Shown here: in pieces, positions 39,679-49,500 of the stretch
Position numbering within the stretch: position 1 is the first letter of the stretch
How the letters are laid out: every line of letters begins with the position of its first letter
NCBI GenBank assembly: GCA_027659245.1
Contig: JAQDPW010000016.1
Location: forward strand, 375-52,531
Origin: Streptococcaceae bacterium AM104-57
GTDB lineage: Bacteria; Bacillota; Bacilli; Lactobacillales; Streptococcaceae
Length of the DNA stretch: 52,157 nt
Direction: 5' to 3'
The notes under the pieces: model-generated
The model's input: the letters and a program-made list of their open reading frames with translations, nothing else
What the model was told of the DNA's origin: nothing
The model's database searches: none
Position numbers and translations under genes: made by a program

Positions 39679-40836
39679 TTGAAGTATTTGGAACAAATAG
39701 TTATCTGCAATAACGAATTATCTAATGTGAATTGGATCAGAGATAATAAATTTAATTTCCATTATGTTAATGAACATGAGAAAATATTTTCAGGAATGAC
39801 AATTGGTGATATTATTTTTCATATGAATTACCTTAATAAGAAGTATCCGAAAGCTAATCTTCCTGTTTGGTTTGAAATAACTAATAATGGCTTGAAAATA
39901 GCGGACAAATTAACATACATACTAATGGAATGTTTGTGTTACTATTATCTAAATTATGAAAATAGAAATATTCGAATATTTTGGGGACCTGAACCAACTA
40001 TTTTAACAGATGGTATAAGAAAATCTCCTTTGATTCATTTAAATAAAAAATTCTCTAAAAAGATATTTTTTGAGAAATTTTTAAGTGACGAGAGTGATAC
40101 TCATTATAGAAAAGTTTATAGACTTTCTGATAAGGAAGGAGATCCATTTTATCAATCAGTAATTCAAACTGAATTGGACTTATTTTTAAAAAAAATGGAT
40201 ATTAAACGAGAGTCTTCGGAGAAAATTTCTGAAATATGTGCCGAATTAATAGGTAATACATTTGAGCATGCAAAGTCAGATTGTTTAATTGATATAGACT
40301 TAACAGATAGTCACGGAAAAGAAGAAAAAGGGGTTGTTGTTGATGGAGAATTTAAAGGTGTAAATATAGCTATCGTAAATTTTTCAGATAAACTACTTTT
40401 CGAAGATATTAAACACAAACTAAATTCAGAAGAACTGACAGGTGAAAAATATAAAAAAATTATGGATGCTTATAAAAAGCATACTAAGTTTTTTGATGAT
40501 GACTATCCTGAAGATTTTTTCTACTATCTTGCAGCAACTCAATTAGGAATATCCGGTAGGAAGCAAATTCAAGATGTCGGTGGAACAGGACTTTATGTGC
40601 TGTTGCAATCATTGATAGAGGACTCAGATTTAAGTAACTGTTATGTTTTATCAGGAAAACATATAATTATTTTTAATGATGATTATTTATTTGAAAATGA
40701 AGAGCAGTGGATGTGTTACAATGAAGAGAAAAACTTTGTTGATTTTCCACCGAATAAGAATATAATAGGCAGATGTCCGATTTTTTTCCCAGGGACAGCT
40801 TATAATCTAAATTTTGTAATAGAAGTGGAGCAGTGA
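39679..40836 (+). CDS. GHKL-type ATPase, first gene of a putative three-gene system
   Basis: A 385-residue soluble protein, AT-rich. The region 180-315 has Bergerat-fold landmarks: an N-box EICAELIGNTFEHA (185-198, Asn193) and a G2-type loop GGTGLYVLL (301-309). The usual G1 Asp-x-Gly is replaced by IVNFSDKLL (about 232-240), so ATP use is plausible but not assured. The N-terminal 170 residues match nothing I recognise. The start is TTG at 39679, six bases after AGAGG. The stop abuts the next ATG directly. Pairing of such an ATPase with a STAS-like protein resembles kinase/anti-anti-sigma partner switches. It lies 34 bases behind valS with no terminator between. Confidence 0.7.
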   Translation: MKYLEQIVICNNELSNVNWIRDNKFNFHYVNEHEKIFSGMTIGDIIFHMNYLNKKYPKANLPVWFEITNNGLKIADKLTYILMECLCYYYLNYENRNIRIFWGPEPTILTDGIRKSPLIHLNKKFSKKIFFEKFLSDESDTHYRKVYRLSDKEGDPFYQSVIQTELDLFLKKMDIKRESSEKISEICAELIGNTFEHAKSDCLIDIDLTDSHGKEEKGVVVDGEFKGVNIAIVNFSDKLLFEDIKHKLNSEELTGEKYKKIMDAYKKHTKFFDDDYPEDFFYYLAATQLGISGRKQIQDVGGTGLYVLLQSLIEDSDLSNCYVLSGKHIIIFNDDYLFENEEQWMCYNEEKNFVDFPPNKNIIGRCPIFFPGTAYNLNFVIEVEQ

Positions 40837-41121
40837 ATGGAGAAAATAGTAATTAAAGGAATTCCAACCTCATTAGCAAGACTGATTGGTTTTGAATTAG
40901 GGGTTCATGTCTATGAGGAAAATAACCTGGATAAGGTTGATCTAAATAATGAAGTTGAAATTATCTTTCCAACTACAATTGAAAAAATTTCATCCTCGTT
41001 TGTGCAAGGTTTTTTTGCAGGTTTTGTAAAAAAAGTCGGTAAAAACACTGCTAAGAAACAGGTTGTTATAAAAATGAAAGATGATGAACTAACGGAAATG
41101 TTTTATAAGAAATTATACTAG
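40837..41121 (+). CDS. STAS-like protein (DUF4325 type)
   Basis: A 94-residue protein. The core VDLNNEVEIIFPTTIEKISSSFVQGFFAGF matches the DUF4325 STAS-like pattern, in which a serine cluster (here SSS) sits at the start of the helix facing the kinase-like partner. These serines are the natural phosphorylation candidates by analogy with SpoIIAA; that is inference. The gene starts immediately after the ATPase stop, with the ribosome site (GTGGAG) inside the ATPase 3' end. This suggests strict stoichiometric co-expression. Confidence 0.72.
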   Translation: MEKIVIKGIPTSLARLIGFELGVHVYEENNLDKVDLNNEVEIIFPTTIEKISSSFVQGFFAGFVKKVGKNTAKKQVVIKMKDDELTEMFYKKLY

Positions 41122-41132
41122 TAGGAGGGATA

Positions 41133-41555
41133 ATGGAGTTATCAGATGTAATTGCTATATTTGCATTGCTGATATCAGGTTTTGCATTGTATAAGCAAAT
41201 AAAAAAGGATAAAGTGTCTCAGAATACCGTTTTTTTCAATCAAATATTCTTAAATTTTTTAACTCAAGACTGCGTTGAAGCGAGAAATGATATTAGATTT
41301 GACAATCGTGGAAGACTTGAAAATACAAAAAAATTCGAGGAGCTTATTGCTGAATTAGGTAATAAAATTTCTTTCTACGAGTATGTTGATAAAATTTTTT
41401 ATGATCAATTGAAAAATTTATTGACAGAATTGGATGATTTAGTTGTTGATGATAAAGAATATAAAGGGAAAAAACAAACTGATCATTCGAATAAAATTGA
41501 TAAAAAAATATCGGAATTATTTAAGTTAATTATGGACAAATATTTTATCAAATAA
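41133..41555 (+). CDS. Single-pass membrane protein of the GHKL/STAS cassette
   Basis: A 140-residue protein with one N-terminal hydrophobic helix (about 4-20, DVIAIFALLISGFALYK), then a charged cytoplasmic domain rich in Lys, Asp and Glu. It has a probable helical pair (FEELIAELGNKISFYEYVDK; LKNLLTELDDLVVDDKEY). No family recognised. Ribosome site AGGAGG at 41124-41129; 11 bases after the STAS-like gene. As the only membrane member it is the likely output or anchor of the cassette. It ends right before a degraded methyltransferase fragment. Confidence 0.65.
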   Translation: MELSDVIAIFALLISGFALYKQIKKDKVSQNTVFFNQIFLNFLTQDCVEARNDIRFDNRGRLENTKKFEELIAELGNKISFYEYVDKIFYDQLKNLLTELDDLVVDDKEYKGKKQTDHSNKIDKKISELFKLIMDKYFIK

Positions 41556-41609
41556 TTTTCTATTTAGAAACCAGCTCACTACACAACAAATCCTCTACGT
41601 TCGAACAGA

Positions 41610-41738
41610 CCTGATAAGTACAACATTGCAACTTTCTTCTCAGATAATGTGGGAATTGAGTTGGGATTTGAACAGGCCAACGAGTTCAGAGTGGTGTATG
41701 TCAATGACTTCGATAAGTCTGCGCGTCAGACTTACTAG
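41610..41738 (+). pseudogene. Fragment of a DNA cytosine-5 methyltransferase (N-terminus)
   Basis: 42 codons read KYNIATFFSDNVGIELGFEQ then FRVVYVNDFDKSARQTY-stop. This is the motif I/II start of a C5 methyltransferase, where the normal FSGIGG has decayed to FSDNVG. No start codon and no further methyltransferase sequence: the remains of a restriction-modification gene. Confidence 0.75.
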
Positions 41739-41811
41739 CCCATTTATTCAGATATATCTTGATAATCATATTATTCAGTCACTGAAGAAAAACAATTGAA
41801 AGGATATTTCT

Positions 41812-42627
41812 ATGCAACCAACTTACAACATTGACAATCCAAACTTGTCTTATGAAGCTAAGCGTGATTTATGGTGGATAGGTTTTGGTCTGCAGAAAGT
41901 TGACAATCTAGTGCCATCAGCGTATATGGAATCTTTGGCTGAGAAGCAGGCCCGGGGTGAACTGACTTATGAGCAGGTTTATGAAGATGCAACGGCTTAT
42001 CATCATACCATTGATGCAAGTACGGAGGAGGCAGATTTGGTTTCTCTACGTATCGTAGAATTATTGTCTCGAAGAGGCTTTAGCTTCAGTCCTGCGACCC
42101 TACTTGCTATTCATAAGGAGTTGTTTCAGGATATATTTGAACCCTCGATTCCTGTGGGGCAATTTCGTCAGACCAATATCACAAAGAATGAACCTGTTTT
42201 GAATGGTGAAAGTGTTGTGTACTCTGATTACTCTATGATTCAGATGACCTTGAATTATGATTTTAATCAGGAAAAACAAGTTGCATATGCGGCACTAACC
42301 CAGGCGGATATGGTTAAACAAATCCAGCGTTTTATTTCAGGAATCTGGCAGATTCATCCATTTCGCGAAGGAAACACTCGGACGGTAACGGTATTTTTGA
42401 TTCAGTATCTTCGTGAGTTTGGTTTTAATATTGATAATACACCGTTTCAGCAACATGCCAAGTATTTTCGTGATGCCTTGGTATTAGATAATACAAAGAT
42501 TCTACAGAGACGTCCTGAGTTTTTAACAGCTTTTTTTGAAAATCTCTTGCTCGGTGGTCAAAATGATTTGTCTTCAGAAAAAATGTATCTAAATCTAGGT
42601 CTCGATCTTTCAAAATCCTCATACTGA
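41812..42627 (+). CDS. Fic family protein
   Basis: A 271-residue protein with the Fic core at about 95-210. The active-site loop HPFREGNTR (about 182-190) is intact except Thr where the consensus has Gly (HPFxxGNGR); His and Arg are kept. Fic enzymes usually transfer AMP or another nucleotide-derived group to protein side chains. I do not see a clear (S/T)xxxE(G/N) inhibitory helix; ASTEEADLVSLRI (about 73-85) sits where one could be. RhuM and Fic genes commonly co-occur on mobile DNA, as here. Ribosome site AAAGGA. Followed by a hairpin that can terminate transcription. Confidence 0.88.
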   Translation: MQPTYNIDNPNLSYEAKRDLWWIGFGLQKVDNLVPSAYMESLAEKQARGELTYEQVYEDATAYHHTIDASTEEADLVSLRIVELLSRRGFSFSPATLLAIHKELFQDIFEPSIPVGQFRQTNITKNEPVLNGESVVYSDYSMIQMTLNYDFNQEKQVAYAALTQADMVKQIQRFISGIWQIHPFREGNTRTVTVFLIQYLREFGFNIDNTPFQQHAKYFRDALVLDNTKILQRRPEFLTAFFENLLLGGQNDLSSEKMYLNLGLDLSKSSY

Positions 42628-42670
42628 GTAAACATTGAATTTTAGGAAAAATGTAGTAAATATTTCCACA

Positions 42671-42724
42671 AGAAAACGTATATCATCAAAGTTTTAGAAC
42701 GCTTGATAATATGCGTTTTTTTGA
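42671..42724 (+). repeat. Degraded copy of the MITE core, acting as terminator
   Basis: AAAACGTATATCATCAAAG / CGCTTGATAATATGCGTTTT hairpin with a long T-run. It shares its layout and most bases with the core of the element at 4516-4648, including the preceding CCACAA. It follows the Fic stop and is a good terminator. Confidence 0.7.
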
Positions 42725-42791
42725 TTTTATAGATTGCTCGTTTAAACTCTATTTATCTCGTACTTTCAGTGCTATTCGGATTTTATTTTCG

Positions 42792-42820
42792 TGTACAATT
42801 TCAGCCATTCTTGTTATAAT
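42792..42820 (+). promoter_or_regulatory. Promoter of the 133-residue protein gene
   Basis: -35 TGTACA (42792-42797), 17 bases, extended -10 TGT-TATAAT (-10 42815-42820), then AAGGAGGTG before the ATG at 42851. Confidence 0.7.
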
Positions 42821-42850
42821 CAGCCCATAGGAATCAAGGAGGTGACTGTT

Positions 42851-43252
42851 ATGGCTGTTTTTGTGTCTTTGGATGGAATTGTGATAGAAGTACTTGACGT
42901 CTTTTCTTCTTTTAATGGAGATAGTGAGTTTTTCTTGTGTAAACGTCTTAAAGACAAGAGCAAGTTTGTTATGGAACGCTCTCGGTTCGAGGAGATGTTC
43001 CAACTTCAAAGTAGTCGCTTGACGACGCAAGAAAAATTACAATTGTTTACCTCCGTGTTTGCTGGCCGTTATGATGTTTATGCTAAGAGTTTTATCAATG
43101 ATCAAGGGAAAATTCAGTATTTTCCATCCTATGATTATGGTTGGAAGCAGTTGCCACCTGAAAAACGGAGTTTCCAGACATTGACGGATTCCGTTTTGAA
43201 ATATCAACTTGTGAACATCATCGTATTTTTGGATCACATAATGAATAAATGA
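42851..43252 (+). CDS. Uncharacterised protein resembling part of the TOTE conflict-system primase
   Basis: A 133-residue soluble protein with its own promoter and a strong ribosome site. The stretch LTTQEKLQLFTSVFAGRYDV, YAKSFINDQGKIQYFPSYDY and LTDSVLKYQL follows the pattern LFxSLFxGRxDVYA...GYxP...LTDxVLxxHL. That pattern opens the primase-like domain of large DEAD-box TOTE conflict-system proteins, but here without the Cys cluster and without any helicase. It may be a domesticated fragment or an independent small protein. Start at 42851: an earlier in-frame ATG at 42791 overlaps the promoter. Confidence 0.6.
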   Translation: MAVFVSLDGIVIEVLDVFSSFNGDSEFFLCKRLKDKSKFVMERSRFEEMFQLQSSRLTTQEKLQLFTSVFAGRYDVYAKSFINDQGKIQYFPSYDYGWKQLPPEKRSFQTLTDSVLKYQLVNIIVFLDHIMNK

Positions 43253-43545
43253 TATGTCCTTTTTATACCAAACTTATAGAAATTATACAATCTATCTAAA
43301 ACCAGTTTTAAGAAATATTTCCTATAATTGAGACCGCGAATAAGTTTCATAAGAAAGAGGCAAGTGCTCGTTATAGTTATTATATAAATATCATAGTCAT
43401 TGTGTTGGAGCTCTTTTTTGAACCGTGAAAACCAGTATTTTTTAAGTAATTAACCGTTATTATTGCTAGAAATTATCATTAAAAAGTGATAAAATAAAAA
43501 GTAATATCAATTTTTAGAATTTGTAGAAAAACGGAAGGTATTTAC
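43253..43545. other. Adhesin upstream region
   Basis: About 290 AT-rich bases without a gene. It contains an extended -10 TGA-TAAAAT at 43490-43495 with an overlapping inverted repeat TATCA/TGATA, then the GGAAGG ribosome site for the adhesin. Nothing else recognised. Confidence 0.55.
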
Positions 43546-46500
43546 ATGTTTTTTAAAAGAAATGAAGGTCAATTTAGAGAGACAGACCGTGTTACAAGAT
43601 TTAAGTTAATCAAGTCAGGAAAACATTGGTTGCGTGCCTCAACGTCTTTATTTGGCTTGTTTAAAGTCATTCGTGGTGGAGTCGATACTGCTCAAGTATC
43701 AACAGAAGTCGTTGAAGAACGTTCTTCTGCACCATTAACAGGGATTGACCTCCTTAAGGGGATAGTAGCAGCTGGTTCAGTGATCGGCGGCGGAGCTGTT
43801 GTTCAAACTCAGGTGCATGCCAATGAACAAACTGCTGTTGAAAAAGTAATTGAAACAGATAGCACGCTCGTTACTACAGATAAAGTTGTTCTAGGGACAG
43901 TTGGACAAGAAAATCAAGGGAGTCCAGCTTCAGATATTGCATCCCAGTCTATTAGTGAGAGTGTTTCAGTATCTGAAAGTCGATCGCTGTCAGAGTCCAT
44001 GTCTTCATCGGTATCTGCAAGTACATCTGCGTCAGTGTCAGCCTCAACCTCTGCCTCGGCTTCAACCTCTACCTCAACCTCAGCTTCGACTAGTAGCTCT
44101 GAGTCACATGCTAGATCGGGAAGTCTTTCAGAAACTGGTTCTACTAGTTCTGTAGATACAAATTCAACTGGTAAGAGTGTTGCTAGCGAGACTTCTAAAA
44201 CAGAAGAAGTAGCAGATAAAGATGGAGCTACTATTACTTATAGATCAACTCCAGCTAACTTGAATACTGCTCCAGCGACCGCCGGTGTTTCTGACAAAGT
44301 TAATAACAGCACTGCTGGTATGTTGACAACAGTAGCGACAGGTGTTGTCACTGCGACTGAGACTGACAAAAAACGAGCAGAGCAAGTAAAAAAACTCAAG
44401 AGTCTTTCAGATGAGATTGGAACCTATCTCGGTCGTCTGGGAAATCGTGAGGGTGCTGAAACTGCGCTTCTAAAAGGAAATGCTACGATTGAAGCGATTC
44501 AAAATGCTTTGACAGATCCTAACGCTGACCTTAACACCCTTATTTCTGAGGCTACTAGAACACGTAATACTGTAGTAAACACAGTTCTTCGTGCAAGCTC
44601 TGGGGCGCGTGACTACCGTACAGGTCAACCTTTGACTCGCTCAAATGACTTGCGAGCCTATGATACGGATGCTTCTTTAGGAACTGCTTCATACACTGCC
44701 AGGGCCAAAATAATTGTAACGAATGAAAATCAAGCAGAATATTTTGCTACAGCAGGGAATGCAAATCTAAGCAATGGTACGGTAACTTTAACACAAAGAA
44801 CTGGTGGGCAAGCTGGCTCCTATACCTTGAAGAATAAGATTGATATGACTGAAAGTTTTATTCTGAGAGGTAAGATCAATCTCGGAGATGCCTATGAAGG
44901 GCATGATAATGGGCACGTAGGTGGCGATGGGATTGCGACAGTATTTTCAACGGCTGAACCTGGAGTCATTGGTAATGGAGGAAAGCAACATAATGGTTCA
45001 GGTGGCTCTCTTGGTATGGGAGGGGACAACCTCAAAGGTTCCTTTGGTTTTAAGTTGGATACCTATCACAATACTAGTAGAACTAATTCTATTGATAAAA
45101 CATCTTCCGATCCAGGGAGTGTAAGCCGTGGTGGCGCCTTTGGTGGTTATATCTATAACTACAACGGTTCAAATCGTGCGGCTCAAGGGAGTGTATATCC
45201 AGTAATACGATCATTTGCTAAGTTGAGTCAAAATCCAACGGATAATTCTCTCAAAGATTACCAAGTATCTTATGACGGTAACACAAAAGTCATGACTGTT
45301 ACCTATAACGGTCAGAAGTGGACCATGAATCTGCAATCTGATAAAATTGCAGTTTCAAGTGATGAGAACGTACCAGGGAATCCTGATTCAAAACATATTA
45401 AGAACGAGAATACTCAAAGAAGTTTATTGGATAACGCTGGAAATCCGGAAGAGTTATCCCTAGCTCTTTTTGCCTCTACAGGCGGTGCATACAACTTGCA
45501 ACAGTTCAGACTAGAAAGGTTTGAATATTCTGCTAAAGGTGCTTATGTTACAGTGAGATTCATTGATGCAGATACGGGAAATGAAATTCCTGGTAAGAAT
45601 GAAGTTCGCATTCAACACCCTGCGGGTACAATTGTTGATCTTTCACAATATCTAAATATTAAAGGTTATCAACTAAAAGCCACCAACGTTGCAACTGCAA
45701 AAGGCTATGTGTCAGGAAATACTGTCAAAGTTATTGAAGGAAAGCAAGGAATTACCTACGCCTTCCATAAACTCAAACAAAATGAACTTTACAAGGCAAC
45801 TGCAAAAGCTCCAACCATCTATACGGTACAAGGTGAAACCACATCAGATCTCTCTGCTGTAAATAACTTTGTGACTATCAATCCTGTTGATAGCTCAACA
45901 CCGGCTGTAACTAGACATAGCATTTCTTGGGTAACGCCAATCTCTACAACTGCAACTGGAAATCAGACAGCTACTGCCCTAGTAACTTACTCAGACAAAT
46001 CAACTTCAGAAGTAACCATCAACTATACTGTTTATCCAAAAGTTGAAGCCAAAACCACCAATGGTGTGAAAGGTCAATTTTATGCCTTTAAAGGAACGAC
46101 AGGTGATGGGCTAAGTAAAGCTCCTGGAGGAGATTGGGCAAATAATTATGGTAGACATTCTTATTTGTATACCAATGTTAATGAACTTCCAGCAGGAACC
46201 AAATGGTCCTATAAATATAAATTAAATAACACAGGGGCTGAGCAAACAACTGATGTTGGAACTCCGACTTTTGGTGAAGTATGGTACACAACCAAGGAAG
46301 AGTCACAGTGGCCGGATCCTGTAAGTCACCATACAACCTATACTCTTAAAGCTGTTTACCCAAATGGACGTTACGGTACAGTATCATCTAGCAATCCTTC
46401 ATTGACAAGTGAAACCAGTTTTGACTATACTGTAGTTGATCCAGTAGCCAAACAGGTATATGTTACAACTGCAGGTGACAAGACATCGCTAGCAGACATC

Positions 46501-49500
46501 ATTGCAAATCCAGGAAATGCACTTAAAAATTCGAATACAAGTGTATCCTTCCCAGCAGGTACTACCTTCAGTTGGGTTGAGGCTCCTGATGATGCTATGG
46601 TTGCAAATCCGGGATTCTATACTAGAAAAGTTAGTGTGACCTTGCCTCAAGGTTCTCAAACGGTTGCCGGAAACAGTGCAACATTTCCTGTTATCATCAA
46701 GGTCAATCCTCAAGCACCACAAATCTCAGCAGATCAGGTAACAAATACAGGAGGACTTCCAAACCGTGATATTACTGTAACAGACGCTTTACCAGGTGCG
46801 ACAGTAACCTTGACAATCAATGGCAACCAACTTTCACCGAAAACAGCAGATAGCAGTGGAAGAGTGACATTTACTGCAACTGAATTAGCAGATAGTAACG
46901 GTCTCCTTCCAACAGGAAATGTAACAGTTAAACAAAGCAAGGAATTCCCTAATCCTGTAACGAATGCGAATGAAACTTTGGAATCAGATGTAAGAACAGT
47001 TGCTATTACACCTGAAACAGAAAAGCCAGTTATTAGTTATACTATCGAGGTTAAAAACGCACAAGATACTTGGACTACAGTTTCTAAAAAGACAATTATC
47101 CAAGGAAAACCAGCTGGATATGAAATCTTTGCAGGTGATGATTATCGTGTAGTTGCTACTTCTAAGGATAATAGCGGAAAGATTAACAAGTTTGAGGTTT
47201 CTGATAACAGATCACCACAGACAAACTTTATTGATTCAAACTATGCATCGGGTGGTACTATAAATAGTATAGGAACTACTACTGTAGCTACCGACGCAAG
47301 TCCTGCGGAGATCGAAATAACTGGTCAGTACAATGAAACTAAAACATGGGATTCAAGAAATTACTGGACTCGTAAATTCATTTCAAGAGATTTGAGTGGT
47401 AATGAGCTAGAATCAGAAACATTTATTGTTGCGCAAGGAAAATTGAGTGATAAATTCCCAGGAGTTCAACCTACTAACGTCATTGCAGTTGTAAATCCAA
47501 ATGCGTTGACAAATGATGAACGTACTAAGATTCTTGCTGCAGTGAAAACAGCAAACCCTCAGGCGGCAAACCGCATTAGTGATTATAGTATTGCTACCGA
47601 TGGTACTGTAACGATTACCTACAAAGATGGCACAACGAATACTGTTGCGCCAAAAGTGAAGTATGGAGTTGAGAAAGTAGCGGATACTTTCTATGCGGTT
47701 AGCAATGAAACTTTAGCAAACCTTACCCCAGCAAATTTTGTACGTGCAGTTGGAGCTCAACCTCTTCCTACAGGAACAAGGGTTAGCTGGAAGAAGGCGC
47801 CAGCATTTGATGTTGGAGACCATTCTGGTAATGGTGCGGCTGTATTGACAGTCACGCACCCTGATAAAACTACAACAGATTTGTCCTATAACTATACGGT
47901 CTATCCAAAAGTTGAAACCAAAACTCACAATGGTGTGACAGGTAAGTTCTATGCCTTTAAAGCAGTTCCGGGTAGTGATACAACTGTTGGAGGAGGCTAT
48001 GCTAATAATATAGGTGGCGATTCAGAACTTTATATTAATAGTAATGTTCTTCCGTCGGGAACTACATTCTCTTATGAATATCGCCTGAATAACAATCCAA
48101 GTGCCACATTGAGTAAACAAGATGGCTCACCTAAATTTAGTACGGTATGGCATACAACAGGTGCTAATCCTGTGTCCCACCATACAACTTACACAGTAAG
48201 GGCGACTTATCCAAAAGGACGTTTTGGGGATGTTTCAACAAGCAATCCAGCTCTGACAAGTGAGACAAGCTTTGATTATACAGTTGTTGATCCGGTAGCT
48301 AAACAGGAGTATGTTACAACTGTGGCAAATAAGGCTCCATTAGCGGATATTATTAAAAATCCAGGAGAGGCACTTAAAAATTCGAATACAAGTGTATCCT
48401 TCCCAGCAGGTACTACCTTCAGTTGGGTTCAGGCTCCTGATGATGCTATGTTGGCAAACCCTGGGGTTTATACGAAAAAAGTTACAGTCACTCTTCCACA
48501 AGGATCCTACAATGGAGCTGCTAATAGTAGAACGGTAGATGTAACCATTAAGGTGAACCCACAGGCACCAGTTATCTCAGATGCTTCTATCAATGAAACT
48601 GGCGGCTTGCCAAATCGTTCGATTGTTGTTACGAATGTAACACCTGGAGCTCTTGTCACCTTGACTTTAGCAGGGCATACGTTCGAGAAGAGAGCTAAAG
48701 ATAATGAAACAAGCGTTACTTTTGAACCTGCAGAAGATCTGAAAAAGGCTTACAACGGTAACAATGGTCTCCTTCCGACTGGAGATGTAACAGCTAAGCA
48801 AGAAAAAACAGTAACACTTCCAAGTGGTGGAACTGAAACCTTGAGTTCGTCTACAACGACGAAGACGATTACCAAGGAAACTGTAAAACCAACGATTACC
48901 TATACTGTCAAAGTTAATGGCCAAGAACCTAAGAAGGATAGCAATGGTCGTTACTTGTTCTTTGCTGGAGACACGATTCAGATTACTTATACAGGTCAAG
49001 ATAATAGTGGTAAATTAAAAACTTTGAAGGTTTCTGGTAATAGTATAGATTTGACCGACTTCTTCGAAAATAGAACTGAATGGGGAACTGGTCCTATCAC
49101 AAACATTATCAATACCTTGACCGATGATAATCAGACTACCTTCACCATCAATGCGGTTGCTAATGCAGATCTTGCGTGGAGCTCAGGAAATCACTGGGGA
49201 CGTTGGCTAACGGCTACAGATCCGAGTGGGAATACTATTGCTATTGGAGAAATCAGTATTCAACAAGATCAGTTGCAGAACTTGTTTAAGAAGCCTGATA
49301 TTGACTTGACTGAAGTTAAGGATAAAAATCATTTATCTGAAGAATATAAAGAAGAAGTTCGTGAAAAAATCAGAAAAGCTCACGATAAAGTGACTCCAAA
49401 CGGTCGCGATCGTATTTCTAGCATTGATGTAAGTGACAGCGGTGTTGCAACAGTTTACTATAAAGATAACGCTAAAGTAACATCTGGGAATCAGCCATAT

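Noticed and set aside
43901..45124. Short plus-strand ORFs within the adhesin N-terminal region
   Set aside because: They are in other frames of the adhesin gene, which is continuously open from 43546.
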